From: Dyella acidisoli
Lineage (GTDB): Bacteria > Pseudomonadota > Gammaproteobacteria > Xanthomonadales > Rhodanobacteraceae
DNA: 64,000 nucleotides
Direction of reading: 5' to 3'
Assembly: GCF_030160295.1 (NCBI RefSeq)
Contig: NZ_BSOB01000003.1
Location: forward strand, 53,981-117,980
Part shown: positions 56,207 to 64,000 of the stretch, piece after piece
Layout of the letters: each line of letters opens with the position of its first letter
How positions within the stretch are numbered: position 1 is the stretch's first letter
Program-made: the position numbers and the translations under genes
Notes under the pieces: model-generated
Told to the model about the DNA's origin: nothing
What the model saw: the letters and a program-made list of their open reading frames with translations, nothing else
Database searches by the model: none

Positions 56207-57142
56207 GTGATCGCCATGAGTCGAACTGACACTGTGATGAGCAAGACTGGGCAACCGAAAGCTATCGAGGAACAGATCGATAGCGAACTTCACAACGCAC
56301 CGATCCATGGCGGCGACATCGCCGCTGTGAGTGTGGTCGTGCCATGTTTTCGCTGTGCCCACACCATCGGCCAGGCCGTGGCATCGGTGGCAGCGCAGAT
56401 AGTTCGTCCAGCTGAAGTGCTGCTGGTGGACGACGGCAGCGGTGACGGTACGCTCGAACGCTTGTGGAGTGTGGCGCGCGTTTATCCTACCGGCTGGGTC
56501 AAAGTCATCGCCATGCCGCGTAACGCGGGCCCCTCGGCGGCACGTAATCGCGGCTGGGAGCAAGCCAGTCAACCTTGGATCGCCTTTCTCGACGCTGACG
56601 ATAGCTGGCATCCACAAAAACTGAAGCTGCAGATGGAGGCGCTGGCGAACGATCCGCACATCGACCTGATTGCGCACGACATGAACGTGCAGTCCCGTTC
56701 GGCTCCGGCGCCTGCCCTGCGTGATCCGCTCAAGGTTCGTGTCTTTCCGCGCCGTTTGCTGATGCTTCGCAGCCCCTTCCCTACAGCTTCGATCATGCTG
56801 CGGCGCGATCTTCCTTTCCGCTTCGACGAAGCGCGTCGGCGTGCGGAAGATTTCATGCTGTGGGCGCAGATTCTGCTGTCCGGCTACCGCTGCGCCAAGC
56901 TCAACCAGGTGCTCGCTTCATGGCACAAACCGCCGTTCGGAGCAGGCGGACTCAGCGGCGATCTGGTCGCGATGTATGAAGCCGCAGGCGACGTGCGCAA
57001 AACCCTGCACCAACGTGGCCTGCTCAGTGGGTGGCAGCGGCGGCTTGGCGATGCCTTCAGCCTGATGCGCTACGCACGGCGGCGCGTGATTACCTTCAAA
57101 CGACGCCACGACGACTGGCTGCCAGCCCGACGCAACGCTTGA
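56207..57142 (+). CDS. Family 2 glycosyltransferase
   Basis: A 311-residue GT-A fold enzyme. It has VSVVVPCFRCAHTIGQAVAS, VLLVDDGSGDGT, NAGPSAARNRGWEQA and the metal-binding DADDSWHPQKL. The acceptor side has RRAEDFMLWAQIL (the ED motif). GTG 56207 or ATG 56216 can start it. It adds one sugar to the lipid-linked repeat unit; donor and acceptor cannot be told. It follows the WecA-like gene by 43 bp and precedes the polymerase-like gene by 11 bp. Confidence 0.92.
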   Translation: MIAMSRTDTVMSKTGQPKAIEEQIDSELHNAPIHGGDIAAVSVVVPCFRCAHTIGQAVASVAAQIVRPAEVLLVDDGSGDGTLERLWSVARVYPTGWVKVIAMPRNAGPSAARNRGWEQASQPWIAFLDADDSWHPQKLKLQMEALANDPHIDLIAHDMNVQSRSAPAPALRDPLKVRVFPRRLLMLRSPFPTASIMLRRDLPFRFDEARRRAEDFMLWAQILLSGYRCAKLNQVLASWHKPPFGAGGLSGDLVAMYEAAGDVRKTLHQRGLLSGWQRRLGDAFSLMRYARRRVITFKRRHDDWLPARRNA

Positions 57143-57153
57143 GTGAATTCTCC

Positions 57154-58212
57154 ATGACGACACCCGCAACACCCTATCTCCACTATTCCTCGACGTCGAA
57201 TATCACGACGAATGCGCGGGTCATGCTGAGCATGATGTTCATCGGCGCTGCCTGTCTGTTCGTCGACCTTGTGGTGGGCTTGCGTGGCATCGATGTGGGT
57301 TCCGATACATACGTGTATGCGGAGGTCTTCCAGCAACTGCGCGGCAACCTGGTGGAAACGCGTTTCGAGCCAGGCTTCCTGCTGATCACACGTCTGATGA
57401 GCCTCGCCGGTTTCAACGTGCATACCTATCAATGCGTGCTGTTCGGACTGCTCTTGCTGATGGCAATCGTCGCCGCACGCCACTATTTCGATTATCTTGG
57501 CGGTGAGCGCGGGCGCATGACCTTCGTAATCGCGAGTCTGGCGTTCCTGTTCATTTCGCCGATGTTCGTGAACGCTTCGATCAATGCTGTGCGCCAAGGC
57601 CTGGCCTCATTACCGGTGTTCATCGCCCTTCTGGCTTTTCATCAACGCCAGTGGCGGTCGTTCTTCATATGGGGCGTGATCGCTACCAGCTTTCACTACT
57701 CCTCCCTGGTCTATCTGGCGTTTGCACCGCTGCTTCTAGTCAATCTCAAGCTACTTCGCATAGCCGCCCTGCTGGCATTCATTGCGTACTGCACCGGCGT
57801 GACCATGATTGTGGTGCGTGCAGCCGTACCCGCACTGTACAACGCCGTAATGGATTACAGCCTTGCGTCCAAATACAAGGCGGGCGTTCGCATCGATTTT
57901 GCGGTGTTTTCGACCTTTTGGTATGCACTGCCGTTCATGCTGTCGGGCTTGATACGCGAGCCTTTCAGCACGCGCCTGAAGGACAGCACGGCGGTGTATC
58001 TGGTGATGTTGCTGCCGTTCTTTGCACTGGGATGGGGCAACTTCTCCAACCGCTATCTTCTGTCTGCGTATATGGCGATCTCACTCATGGTCGCCGCAAT
58101 TTTTTTCCATAGCCGTCTGTCGGTACTGCGCAATCCCATCTTACTGCGTGGTGGCTTGATGATTTCCTGCGCGGTGTTCTATTACTACGTCATCAATCAG
58201 GTGCTGGTATGA
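57154..58212 (+). CDS. EpsG-like polysaccharide polymerase (Wzy-type membrane protein)
   Basis: A 352-residue protein from ATG 57154 with around ten membrane helices. It shows the EpsG pattern: GLRGIDVGSDTYVYAEVFQQ, FEPGFLLITRLMS, and SINAVRQGLASLPVFIALLA followed by FHYSSLVYLAF. EpsG-family proteins polymerise repeat units in exopolysaccharide or O-antigen clusters. The upstream part of the frame overlaps the GT2 gene and is rejected. Its TGA overlaps the next ATG by 4 bp (ATGA), coupling it to the asparagine-synthetase-like gene. Confidence 0.88.
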   Translation: MTTPATPYLHYSSTSNITTNARVMLSMMFIGAACLFVDLVVGLRGIDVGSDTYVYAEVFQQLRGNLVETRFEPGFLLITRLMSLAGFNVHTYQCVLFGLLLLMAIVAARHYFDYLGGERGRMTFVIASLAFLFISPMFVNASINAVRQGLASLPVFIALLAFHQRQWRSFFIWGVIATSFHYSSLVYLAFAPLLLVNLKLLRIAALLAFIAYCTGVTMIVVRAAVPALYNAVMDYSLASKYKAGVRIDFAVFSTFWYALPFMLSGLIREPFSTRLKDSTAVYLVMLLPFFALGWGNFSNRYLLSAYMAISLMVAAIFFHSRLSVLRNPILLRGGLMISCAVFYYYVINQVLV

Positions 58213-59702
58213 GCGCGTCGGCCAGCGATCTATCCAGTGCATCGCTTGAGGCCATCAAGCGAATCCAGATCACTACTTCGCCCAATGCTGGCGAAGTGGA
58301 TCTCTCCCCGCTGTACGATCATGGCCGGGATTTTGCCTCGTTTGATCTGGTATCGATCGCCGACATCCTGCGCAATGCTTCCGTCTATCCACCGCACACC
58401 ATCTATCGCGATGTAAAAGTCGCCGCGACGGGGTTCGATCCAACACAGGATTTGCATGACCATCCGTGCTTCCATTTCCCGTTCCAGTCGGAACTGGCTA
58501 CGTCACGTCCTCCTGCGGATGCCATCGACGAGCATGCGCTGCTGCGAACCTACCATCACCTGTTGTGCGAAGCGGTTGCGCGCTCGACCAGCAGTATGCG
58601 ATCGCCCTGGCTCATGCAAAGCGGCGGCAAAGATTCCACCTCGATGGCGATCGCGCTGGCCGATGTGCGGCCTGATACGACCTGCCTGACCTATTTGGGC
58701 GGCAATGAAGAGAACGAAGTGGCGTCCGCACGCTTCGTCGCGCAGCAACTTGGCCTTCGCCATGAAGTGCTGGTCTGCGATCCGGGCCGTGCCTACGACC
58801 GCTATCTGGCCGTGTTGCCGCATATACCGCTGCTCACTGCGGATTTTGCTGCGCTGTCCTACGTGGACCTCGCCACCGAAGTGAGCTTGAGCCATGGTGA
58901 CGGCCTTATCGATGCATTGGGTTCGGATCAGTATTTTGGCGTACCGCTGCATGGGCACGACCGTGTCCTGGCATGGCTGGCGCGCGATCTGCATGTTCCG
59001 CAGCGCGTGTTCCAGTCGCACCTGGTAAGCCGTAGCTTCAAGCTCTGCTTCTTGCTGGCCACGTTGCAAATGAACAAGTTCGAACGCTATTTCCCCGGTT
59101 CGCGCTTCAGCGACGTTGAGGTGGATACGCTATTTGGCTGGGATATTTCGACCTGCTCGCGTCGCCGCATGGAAACTTTCCGTGCCGACATCGACGCAGC
59201 CGCCTCGCAGGAGGCCGTACGCAGGTTGTCGCTGGTCATCGGTGAATCATCTCATCTGATCAAGGGCATGAATGCAGCGCATGCGCTATCGCTGCACTTG
59301 GCGTATCCGTACGCCGATCCGAAGTTCCGCGACTGGATTTTTCATCACGTTCCCACTGAGCGCCTGATCAGCCCGGACGGCGTGAACAAGGTGCTGATGC
59401 GCCAATACATTGCCCAGCGCTTCGAACAACTGCCCTATGTGAAAACCAAAGGTTGTTTCCGCTTCAACCTGCGAGGCCTTGCCAGGCAACGCTTCGATCA
59501 GGTCTACGCCTTCGCCGAGCAAATGCAGATATTGCTGCCCGGCGTGCCGCATTGGCTGGAAACGTATCGTGATCGGCTTGAGAACAAGTATTTCGCGTCC
59601 AAATTCTATTTACTCGCCATGATTTTGCCGTGGTTATTGAGCCGCATGCACACGGCCACGGCTTCCGAACACACCGCCGTCGAAGAGAGGGTGGTGTTGT
59701 GA
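58209..59702 (+). CDS. Stand-alone asparagine-synthetase-like PP-loop protein, copy 1
   Basis: A 497-residue cytoplasmic protein. Its centre is a PP-loop ATP-pyrophosphatase: MQSGGKDSTSMAIALADVRP, then CLTYLGGNEENEVASARFV and IDALGSDQYFG, which parallels the GADE-x-x-GGY segment of asparagine synthetase B. There is no N-terminal Cys-glutaminase domain; residues 1-130 are a different region (VYPPHTIYRDVKVAATGFDP). It should activate a carboxylate as an adenylate and join an amine, but from free ammonia, a sugar amine or another partner. A close paralogue follows at 59896. It lies in a polysaccharide cluster, so glycan amidation is possible. Start coupled to epsG by ATGA. Confidence 0.88.
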   Translation: MSASASDLSSASLEAIKRIQITTSPNAGEVDLSPLYDHGRDFASFDLVSIADILRNASVYPPHTIYRDVKVAATGFDPTQDLHDHPCFHFPFQSELATSRPPADAIDEHALLRTYHHLLCEAVARSTSSMRSPWLMQSGGKDSTSMAIALADVRPDTTCLTYLGGNEENEVASARFVAQQLGLRHEVLVCDPGRAYDRYLAVLPHIPLLTADFAALSYVDLATEVSLSHGDGLIDALGSDQYFGVPLHGHDRVLAWLARDLHVPQRVFQSHLVSRSFKLCFLLATLQMNKFERYFPGSRFSDVEVDTLFGWDISTCSRRRMETFRADIDAAASQEAVRRLSLVIGESSHLIKGMNAAHALSLHLAYPYADPKFRDWIFHHVPTERLISPDGVNKVLMRQYIAQRFEQLPYVKTKGCFRFNLRGLARQRFDQVYAFAEQMQILLPGVPHWLETYRDRLENKYFASKFYLLAMILPWLLSRMHTATASEHTAVEERVVL

Positions 59703-59899
59703 CAAGGAAGATCCTACTCAGGCAAGTACAAGCGTCACCACGCGAATGCAGCAACATCCGCTTCACCAAGACGCTGCCTATCAGCAAGCTCCGTTTCGCG
59801 CCTTTGCGCTCCATGGTTGAAGCAGAAAAAGCTTCACGGCCACGTGGAATCTGCCCATCAGGCATCTGCTATCGGGCCATGCACCTGGTGACTTTATGA
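59699..59899 (+). CDS. 66-codon ORF between the two asparagine-synthetase-like genes
   Basis: A GTG at 59699 overlaps the TGA of copy 1 (GTGA), and this ORF's own TGA overlaps the ATG of copy 2 (ATGA). It therefore fits the gap exactly with coupled junctions at both ends. The product is basic, begins VTRKILLRQVQASPRECSNI and has a Cys pair in RGICPSGICYRAM. There is no signal peptide or family I know. Third-position GC is about 61% by hand count, which I judge lower than in neighbouring genes. It may be a small partner or substrate peptide, or simply a spacer kept open for coupling. Confidence 0.45.
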   Translation: MTRKILLRQVQASPRECSNIRFTKTLPISKLRFAPLRSMVEAEKASRPRGICPSGICYRAMHLVTL

Positions 59900-61383
59900 C
59901 ATCCGCCATGCTCCCCCAAAAAAAACACGATACGCTCGCACCAGCACAGATCCAGCTCAACGCTTCACCCTATCAGGAGGAAGTGGACTTCTCCCCACTC
60001 GACCGGCTCGAGCGCGGTGAAGCATCGCTTGATCCTGTATCGATTGCCGACCTGCTGCGCAATACATTCGTCTACCCGCCGCACACCATCTACCGGAACG
60101 CAAAGGTTGCCTCATCGGGTTTCGACCCCTTGCAGGACATGCATGACAACCCTCGCTTCCATTACCCCTTTCAATCAGCTCTCGCGCCGCCGCGGCCAGC
60201 GCCCGACGCCGTCGACGACGACACGCTAGTGAAGACTTACCATCGCTTGCTATGCGAGGCTGCCGCGCGCGCTACCGCAAGAATGCGCGCGCCGTGGTTT
60301 TTTCAGAGTGGCGGCAAGGACTCCACCTCGATGGCGATCGCGCTCGCCGATGTACGCCCGGACACCACCTGCCTGACTTATCTGGGCGGCCGCGAGGAAA
60401 ACGAAGTAGCGTCAGCACGTTTCGTCGCACGCAAGCTTGGCTTACGTCACGAGGCGCTGGTGTGTGATCCGGGGCGCGCCTATGACCGATATCTCGCGAT
60501 GCTGCCGCGCATGCCCTTGCTTACCGCCGACTTTGCCGTGCTCTCTTATGCCGATCTGGCAACGGAGGTGCGCCAACGGCATGGCGACGGCATCATCGAT
60601 GCGATCGGTGCGGATGAATATTTCGGAACGCCGGTGCACAGCAAGGAGCGCATTCTTGCGCTGCTGGCGCGCAGCCTCCGCCTTCCGCAAGCACTGTTCA
60701 GGCCTAGATGGGTAAACCGCAGCTTCGAGCTTTGCTTCATCCTTGCGACGTTGCAGATGGACGAGTTCGAGCGTTATTTCCCCGGCTCACGCTTCAATAA
60801 TGCCGAAGTGGATGATTTGTTCGGCTGGAACATTTCCGCGAACTCGCGGCAGCGTCTGGAAACGTTCCGCGCCGACATCGACGCTGCGGCATCCATGGAA
60901 GCCCAGCGCCGTCTCTCGCTCATCATTGTGGGTTCGGCACACGTAGCCAAGGGCATATACACCGCGAGAGCAATGTCGATGTGGCTCGCTCAGCCCTACC
61001 TCGATCCGGATTTACGCGACTGGGTTTTCAACGAAGTTCCCGACGAGCTCTTGATCAGTCCCAGTGGTGTAAACAAAGTGCTGATGCGCAAGCACATCGC
61101 TCAGCACTTCCAGGAGCTGCCCTACGTAAAAGCCAAGGGCTGTTTCCGTTTCGATTTGCGCGGTCTGGCCAAGCAGCGCTTCGATCAGGTGTACGCCTTT
61201 GCCGAGCAGACGCGCAGCGTGTTGCCCGGCGCGTCGAAGTGGCTGGAAACGCATCGCGATCGGCTGGACAACAAATTTTTCGCCTCAAAGTTCTACCTAC
61301 TCGCCGTCACCTTGCCATGGGTACTGAGCCGCATGCATAGCGTGCCCCATTCGACTATTCGCGCCGAGGAACGAGTTTCATGA
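59896..61383 (+). CDS. Stand-alone asparagine-synthetase-like PP-loop protein, copy 2
   Basis: A 495-residue paralogue of the gene at 58209, similar over the whole length (roughly 70% by eye, higher around the PP-loop). It has FFQSGGKDSTSMAIALADVR, CLTYLGGREENEVASARFVA, IDAIGADEYFG and KGCFRFDLRGLAKQRFDQVY. Unlike copy 1 (GSDQYFG) it keeps the canonical-looking GADEYFG, so the two may differ in substrate. It also lacks the glutaminase domain. Its ATG overlaps the preceding small ORF and its TGA overlaps the next gene (ATGA), so the whole run is translationally linked. Confidence 0.88.
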   Translation: MTSAMLPQKKHDTLAPAQIQLNASPYQEEVDFSPLDRLERGEASLDPVSIADLLRNTFVYPPHTIYRNAKVASSGFDPLQDMHDNPRFHYPFQSALAPPRPAPDAVDDDTLVKTYHRLLCEAAARATARMRAPWFFQSGGKDSTSMAIALADVRPDTTCLTYLGGREENEVASARFVARKLGLRHEALVCDPGRAYDRYLAMLPRMPLLTADFAVLSYADLATEVRQRHGDGIIDAIGADEYFGTPVHSKERILALLARSLRLPQALFRPRWVNRSFELCFILATLQMDEFERYFPGSRFNNAEVDDLFGWNISANSRQRLETFRADIDAAASMEAQRRLSLIIVGSAHVAKGIYTARAMSMWLAQPYLDPDLRDWVFNEVPDELLISPSGVNKVLMRKHIAQHFQELPYVKAKGCFRFDLRGLAKQRFDQVYAFAEQTRSVLPGASKWLETHRDRLDNKFFASKFYLLAVTLPWVLSRMHSVPHSTIRAEERVS

Positions 61384-62513
61384 GCAAAAGAAGTTTCACG
61401 CCTGCCTCCACCACACGTAGAGATTTTCTTCGTCAATCATTGCTGCTCCTGCCACCCCTCGTGTTGCCGGCATCGCTGCTTCCCCGCGCTGCCTGGGGAT
61501 GGCAAAGCACAGGCACGGTGATCAACGTTCGCGACAAGGGCGCCAAGGGCGACGGTGTGCACGACGATACGTCGGCCTTCCAGGCAGCTGTCGACGCGTT
61601 GCCTGGGGGCGGCACCGTTACGGTTCCATCGGGTAACTACATCATCGACGCCATGCGCGCCGTCAACCTGCGTTCCAACATGCTGCTGCAGCTGGCGCCG
61701 GATGCGACGCTCACTGCCATTCCCAACAACTCGCCACGCTCGCACGTAATCAAGGTCTGGAGCGCGAACAACGTGCGCATCACCGGCGGACGTATTGTCG
61801 GCGAGCGCGGCAACCATACCGGCGCCGGCGGCGAATGGGGCTATGGGATCAACATCCAGGCGTCGAACCATGTGCACGTTTCCGATATACACATCTCCGA
61901 ATGCTGGGGCGACGGGATCTGGATCGGCGGGATCGGTCACTTCAACGCGGTGCCATCCAGAGACGTCGTCATCGATAACGTGACGTCTACCCACAATCGC
62001 CGACAAGGACTTTCCATCGGTCCGGTGGACGGCGTGGTGATCATGAACTCCACGTTCAGCGGCAGCGACGGTACCAAGCCTATGTCGGGCATCGATATCG
62101 AACCGCAAGCGCAAGGCCTTGCACGCAACATCACCATCGATCACTGCATGATCAGCGGGAATCAAGGCACTGGCATGGAAATTCATTACAACGTCAGCGG
62201 GGTTACGATCAAGAACTGCACGTTCCAGAACAACCAAGGGTATGGCCTGCTGACCGTGGACAGTCCGTCCGGAATCACCATCACGGATAACGTGTTCACC
62301 GGAAACGGGCTGGTCGGCTTGGTGATCGCCGGCCAGACAACCCATGTCAAAGCGACCGGCAATACGATGACTGGAAACAGCGCGCGTTATGCGCGGCGCG
62401 TTGTCTCTGCGCTGACCTCACCCAGCGCGATAGCGGACGCGCAGAAGCGCGAGTTGCGCGTGGACCCCGGTACCAGCGACGTGACGATAACAGGCTCCAA
62501 GTTTTCACAGTGA
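61380..62513 (+). CDS. Tat-exported right-handed beta-helix protein (pectate-lyase-like)
   Basis: A 377-residue protein. Tat signal TTRRDFLRQSLLLLPPLVLP is followed by the pectate-lyase 3-like start VINVRDKGAKGDGVHDDTSA and FQAAVDALPGGGTVTVPSGN. Then come repeated beta-helix coils (NNVRITGGRIVGERGN, RDVVIDNVTSTHNRRQ, SGVTIKNCTFQNNQGYG, SGITITDNVFTGNGLVG). Such proteins in polysaccharide clusters act as lyases, hydrolases or epimerases on the polymer in the periplasm. No single catalytic set can be assigned. ATGA overlap with the previous gene makes it part of the same operon. Confidence 0.9.
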   Translation: MSKRSFTPASTTRRDFLRQSLLLLPPLVLPASLLPRAAWGWQSTGTVINVRDKGAKGDGVHDDTSAFQAAVDALPGGGTVTVPSGNYIIDAMRAVNLRSNMLLQLAPDATLTAIPNNSPRSHVIKVWSANNVRITGGRIVGERGNHTGAGGEWGYGINIQASNHVHVSDIHISECWGDGIWIGGIGHFNAVPSRDVVIDNVTSTHNRRQGLSIGPVDGVVIMNSTFSGSDGTKPMSGIDIEPQAQGLARNITIDHCMISGNQGTGMEIHYNVSGVTIKNCTFQNNQGYGLLTVDSPSGITITDNVFTGNGLVGLVIAGQTTHVKATGNTMTGNSARYARRVVSALTSPSAIADAQKRELRVDPGTSDVTITGSKFSQ

Positions 62514-62685
62514 CTTGCGCGGCAGGCTCGCAATGACATCCCTCCCATCAGGGTGGGGATGCTCCCGCCGTCGCACGCGGAGGAAGGAGGCCGATCATGG
62601 CGGGCGGCAAAGTTACAGCATCGGCCTCTGGCCCTCTTTGATGAAAGAAGAGGGAATCATTTCTTCACGTTGTGGATGAGATCGG
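62514..62685 (+). other. Gap before the last glycosyltransferase
   Basis: The 172-bp gap is the first real break in the cluster after 57154. It contains CCTCTTTGATGAAAGAAGAGG (62634-62654, a weak hairpin) and AGGAAGGAGG with no gene behind it. The last gene may have its own promoter here. Confidence 0.4.
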
Positions 62686-63861
62686 ATGAAATTCGCCTTC
62701 TTCGCCAACACCGATTGGTATCTTTATAATTTCCGCTTGTCGACTGCGCTGCGCCTGCGCAACGACGGGCATGAGGTGGTGATGATCTCGCCACCAGGAA
62801 GCTTCGGCGAACGTTTTGCCGCGCATGGATGCCGTTGGGTTCCGCTGCAGTCAATGGACCGCGCCAGCCTTAATCCCTTGCGTGAAGCAGTGACGCTGTC
62901 TCAGCTGGTGCGCGTGCTACGACGGGAACAGCCCGATCTGCTGCACAACTTTACGCTGAAGTGCGCAATCTATGGCGCGATCGCAGCACGCATCGCGCGC
63001 GTACCTACTGTCGTCAACGCAGTGGCCGGCTTGGGTTACGTATTTACCAGCCATACGCTCAAGGCGCGCATGCTTCGCCCGCTGGTTAAGGCACTGCTGC
63101 ACACCGCACTCGACAACGAGCGCTCCCTGCTAGTGCTGCAAAACCCGGACGATGCCATGGCCTTCACGTCCGCCGAACTGATCGCACCGGAAAAAATTCG
63201 CGTCATCCGGAGTTCCGGTGTGAACACATCGCGCTTTCAGCCCTCGAAACGCTTCCCCAATCGGCAGGAGCGCCTGCGCGTGCTGCTCGCCGCGCGATTG
63301 CTGCGCGAAAAAGGCATTCAGGAATTCGTCGATGCCGCAGCGCTGCTACACGAATGGGGGCGCGATGTGGAGTTCGTTCTCGCCGGCACGCCGGACCCTG
63401 GCAATCCGCACTCGGTCACACAGGATCAGGTGCAGCAATGGGCGGACACTGGCCTTGTGCGCTGGCTTGGACATGTCGATGATATGCCCGGCCTGCTCAA
63501 GACCGTTCACGTCATGGCCTTGCCCAGTTATTACCGCGAAGGCGTGCCAAAATCGTTGATCGAAGGCGCCGCATCTGGACTGGCACTTATCACCACCGAC
63601 ATGCCCGGCTGTCGCGAAGTGGTGACAAACGATGGTTTTGATGGACTACGCGTGGAGCAGCGCAATGCTCGTGCGTTGGCGGATTGCATTGTCAGATTGG
63701 ATGATGATCGTGAACTGCTCTTGCAGCTTGGTCACCATGCACGCCAGAAAGCATTGCGCGACTTCGATGAGCGGCTGGTCATCCAAAGGACGCTCGACGT
63801 CTATACCGAGCTCATGCACTCAATGACTAGCACGACAGACGCCATTCGATCATTGCCATGA
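62686..63861 (+). CDS. Family 4 glycosyltransferase
   Basis: A 391-residue GT-B enzyme. The N-domain has FFANTDWYLYNFRLSTALRL and PDLLHNFTLKCAIYGAIAAR. The C-domain has VLLAARLLREKGIQEFVDAA, VEFVLAGTPDPGNPHS and LPSYYREGVPKSLIEGAASG, with the EGVPKSLIEG region carrying the donor-binding Glu motif. It resembles PglA/WbnK-type enzymes that add a sugar to a lipid-linked glycan. It is the last complete gene of the window; further polysaccharide genes (flippase, export) may lie to the right. Confidence 0.92.
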   Translation: MKFAFFANTDWYLYNFRLSTALRLRNDGHEVVMISPPGSFGERFAAHGCRWVPLQSMDRASLNPLREAVTLSQLVRVLRREQPDLLHNFTLKCAIYGAIAARIARVPTVVNAVAGLGYVFTSHTLKARMLRPLVKALLHTALDNERSLLVLQNPDDAMAFTSAELIAPEKIRVIRSSGVNTSRFQPSKRFPNRQERLRVLLAARLLREKGIQEFVDAAALLHEWGRDVEFVLAGTPDPGNPHSVTQDQVQQWADTGLVRWLGHVDDMPGLLKTVHVMALPSYYREGVPKSLIEGAASGLALITTDMPGCREVVTNDGFDGLRVEQRNARALADCIVRLDDDRELLLQLGHHARQKALRDFDERLVIQRTLDVYTELMHSMTSTTDAIRSLP

Positions 63862-63889
63862 TCGACTTCCTCCGGGCGCCCTTTACCAC

Positions 63890-64000
63890 CTGATTAGCGT
63901 CTCGCCTCAGCTGGGCGTCTCGTTTGTTGTGGTATTGCCTGCGGCGCTTCCGGTCGCGAAGCGACCGGGTCACTTTTCTTTGCTGGCCCCAGTACTGTCC
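63890..64000. repeat. Second copy of the TTTCTTTGCTGGCCC repeat, cut by the window end
   Basis: CTGATTAGCGTCTCGCCTCA at 63890 matches 53979 onward, followed by the shared ATTGCCTGCGGCGCTT and CACTTTTCTTTGCTGGCCC. The centre differs: GGTCGCGAAGCGACC here, GGACCCTAAAGGGCCC in the other copy. It runs off the right edge, so its mate arm is unseen. Confidence 0.85.

Overview
The window is GC-rich, densely coded, Gram-negative chromosomal DNA. It most resembles the Xanthomonadales (Lysobacterales), probably the Rhodanobacteraceae (Dyella, Luteibacter or Rhodanobacter-like). The reasons are a TonB-dependent receptor with the N-terminal signature common in Xanthomonas and Caulobacter, a xyloglucan locus like that of Xanthomonas, a pilV-W-X-Y1 minor pilin cluster, and many short palindromic repeats of the kind scattered through these genomes. 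The genus is inferred; no rRNA or marker gene is present.

Layout. (1) 1-9621, minus strand: type VI secretion (T6SS) structural operon tssB-tssC-hcp-tagJ-tssE-tssF-tssG, two small paralogous genes, then clpV, which is cut by the left edge. (2) 10118-11560, minus strand: a lysozyme-like protein without a signal peptide overlapping a lipoprotein gene, a candidate T6SS effector/immunity pair, plus a small unknown. (3) 11664-13279: a divergent dmeR/dmeF metal-efflux pair with a visible operator, and a small His-rich secreted protein. (4) 13705-16952: an FHA protein, a Ser/Thr kinase with sensor and HAMP regions, and a LysM/TPR lipoprotein, probably T6SS-linked regulation. (5) 17523-24869, plus strand: type IV pilin and minor pilins pilE-fimT-pilV-pilW-pilX and the tip adhesin pilY1, ending in a strong terminator. 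(6) 25173-53595: plant hemicellulose use. It holds a GH12 glucanase, the xylose genes xylA-B-F-G-H with a GH43 enzyme and divergent xylR, an MFS permease, a porin, a two-component system, and a xyloglucan set (TonB receptor, GH74, GH35, GH3). The logic runs from outer-membrane uptake of xyloglucan fragments, through side-chain trimming, to xylose import and entry into the pentose pathway. (7) 53596-64000: a polysaccharide locus with a WecA-like initiator, GT2, an EpsG-like polymerase, two tandem asparagine-synthetase-like proteins with a 66-codon ORF wedged between them, a Tat-exported beta-helix protein and a GT4. It follows a 0.5 kb palindrome and an unusually C-rich, G-poor leader.

Several repeat families lie between genes: paired CGTCATTCCCGC palindromes, CTCTCCCC...GGGGAGAG palindromes, GTAGGTTGGG palindromes, and a long element with 83-bp perfect inverted arms whose relative returns at the right edge. 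Some supply coding ends or spurious upstream ORF extensions, so many starts were moved downstream.

The best candidates for something undescribed are the tandem asparagine-synthetase-like pair with its coupled small ORF in the polysaccharide locus, the duplicated small coiled-coil genes between tssG and clpV, and the GH104-like effector/lipoprotein pair beside tssB.
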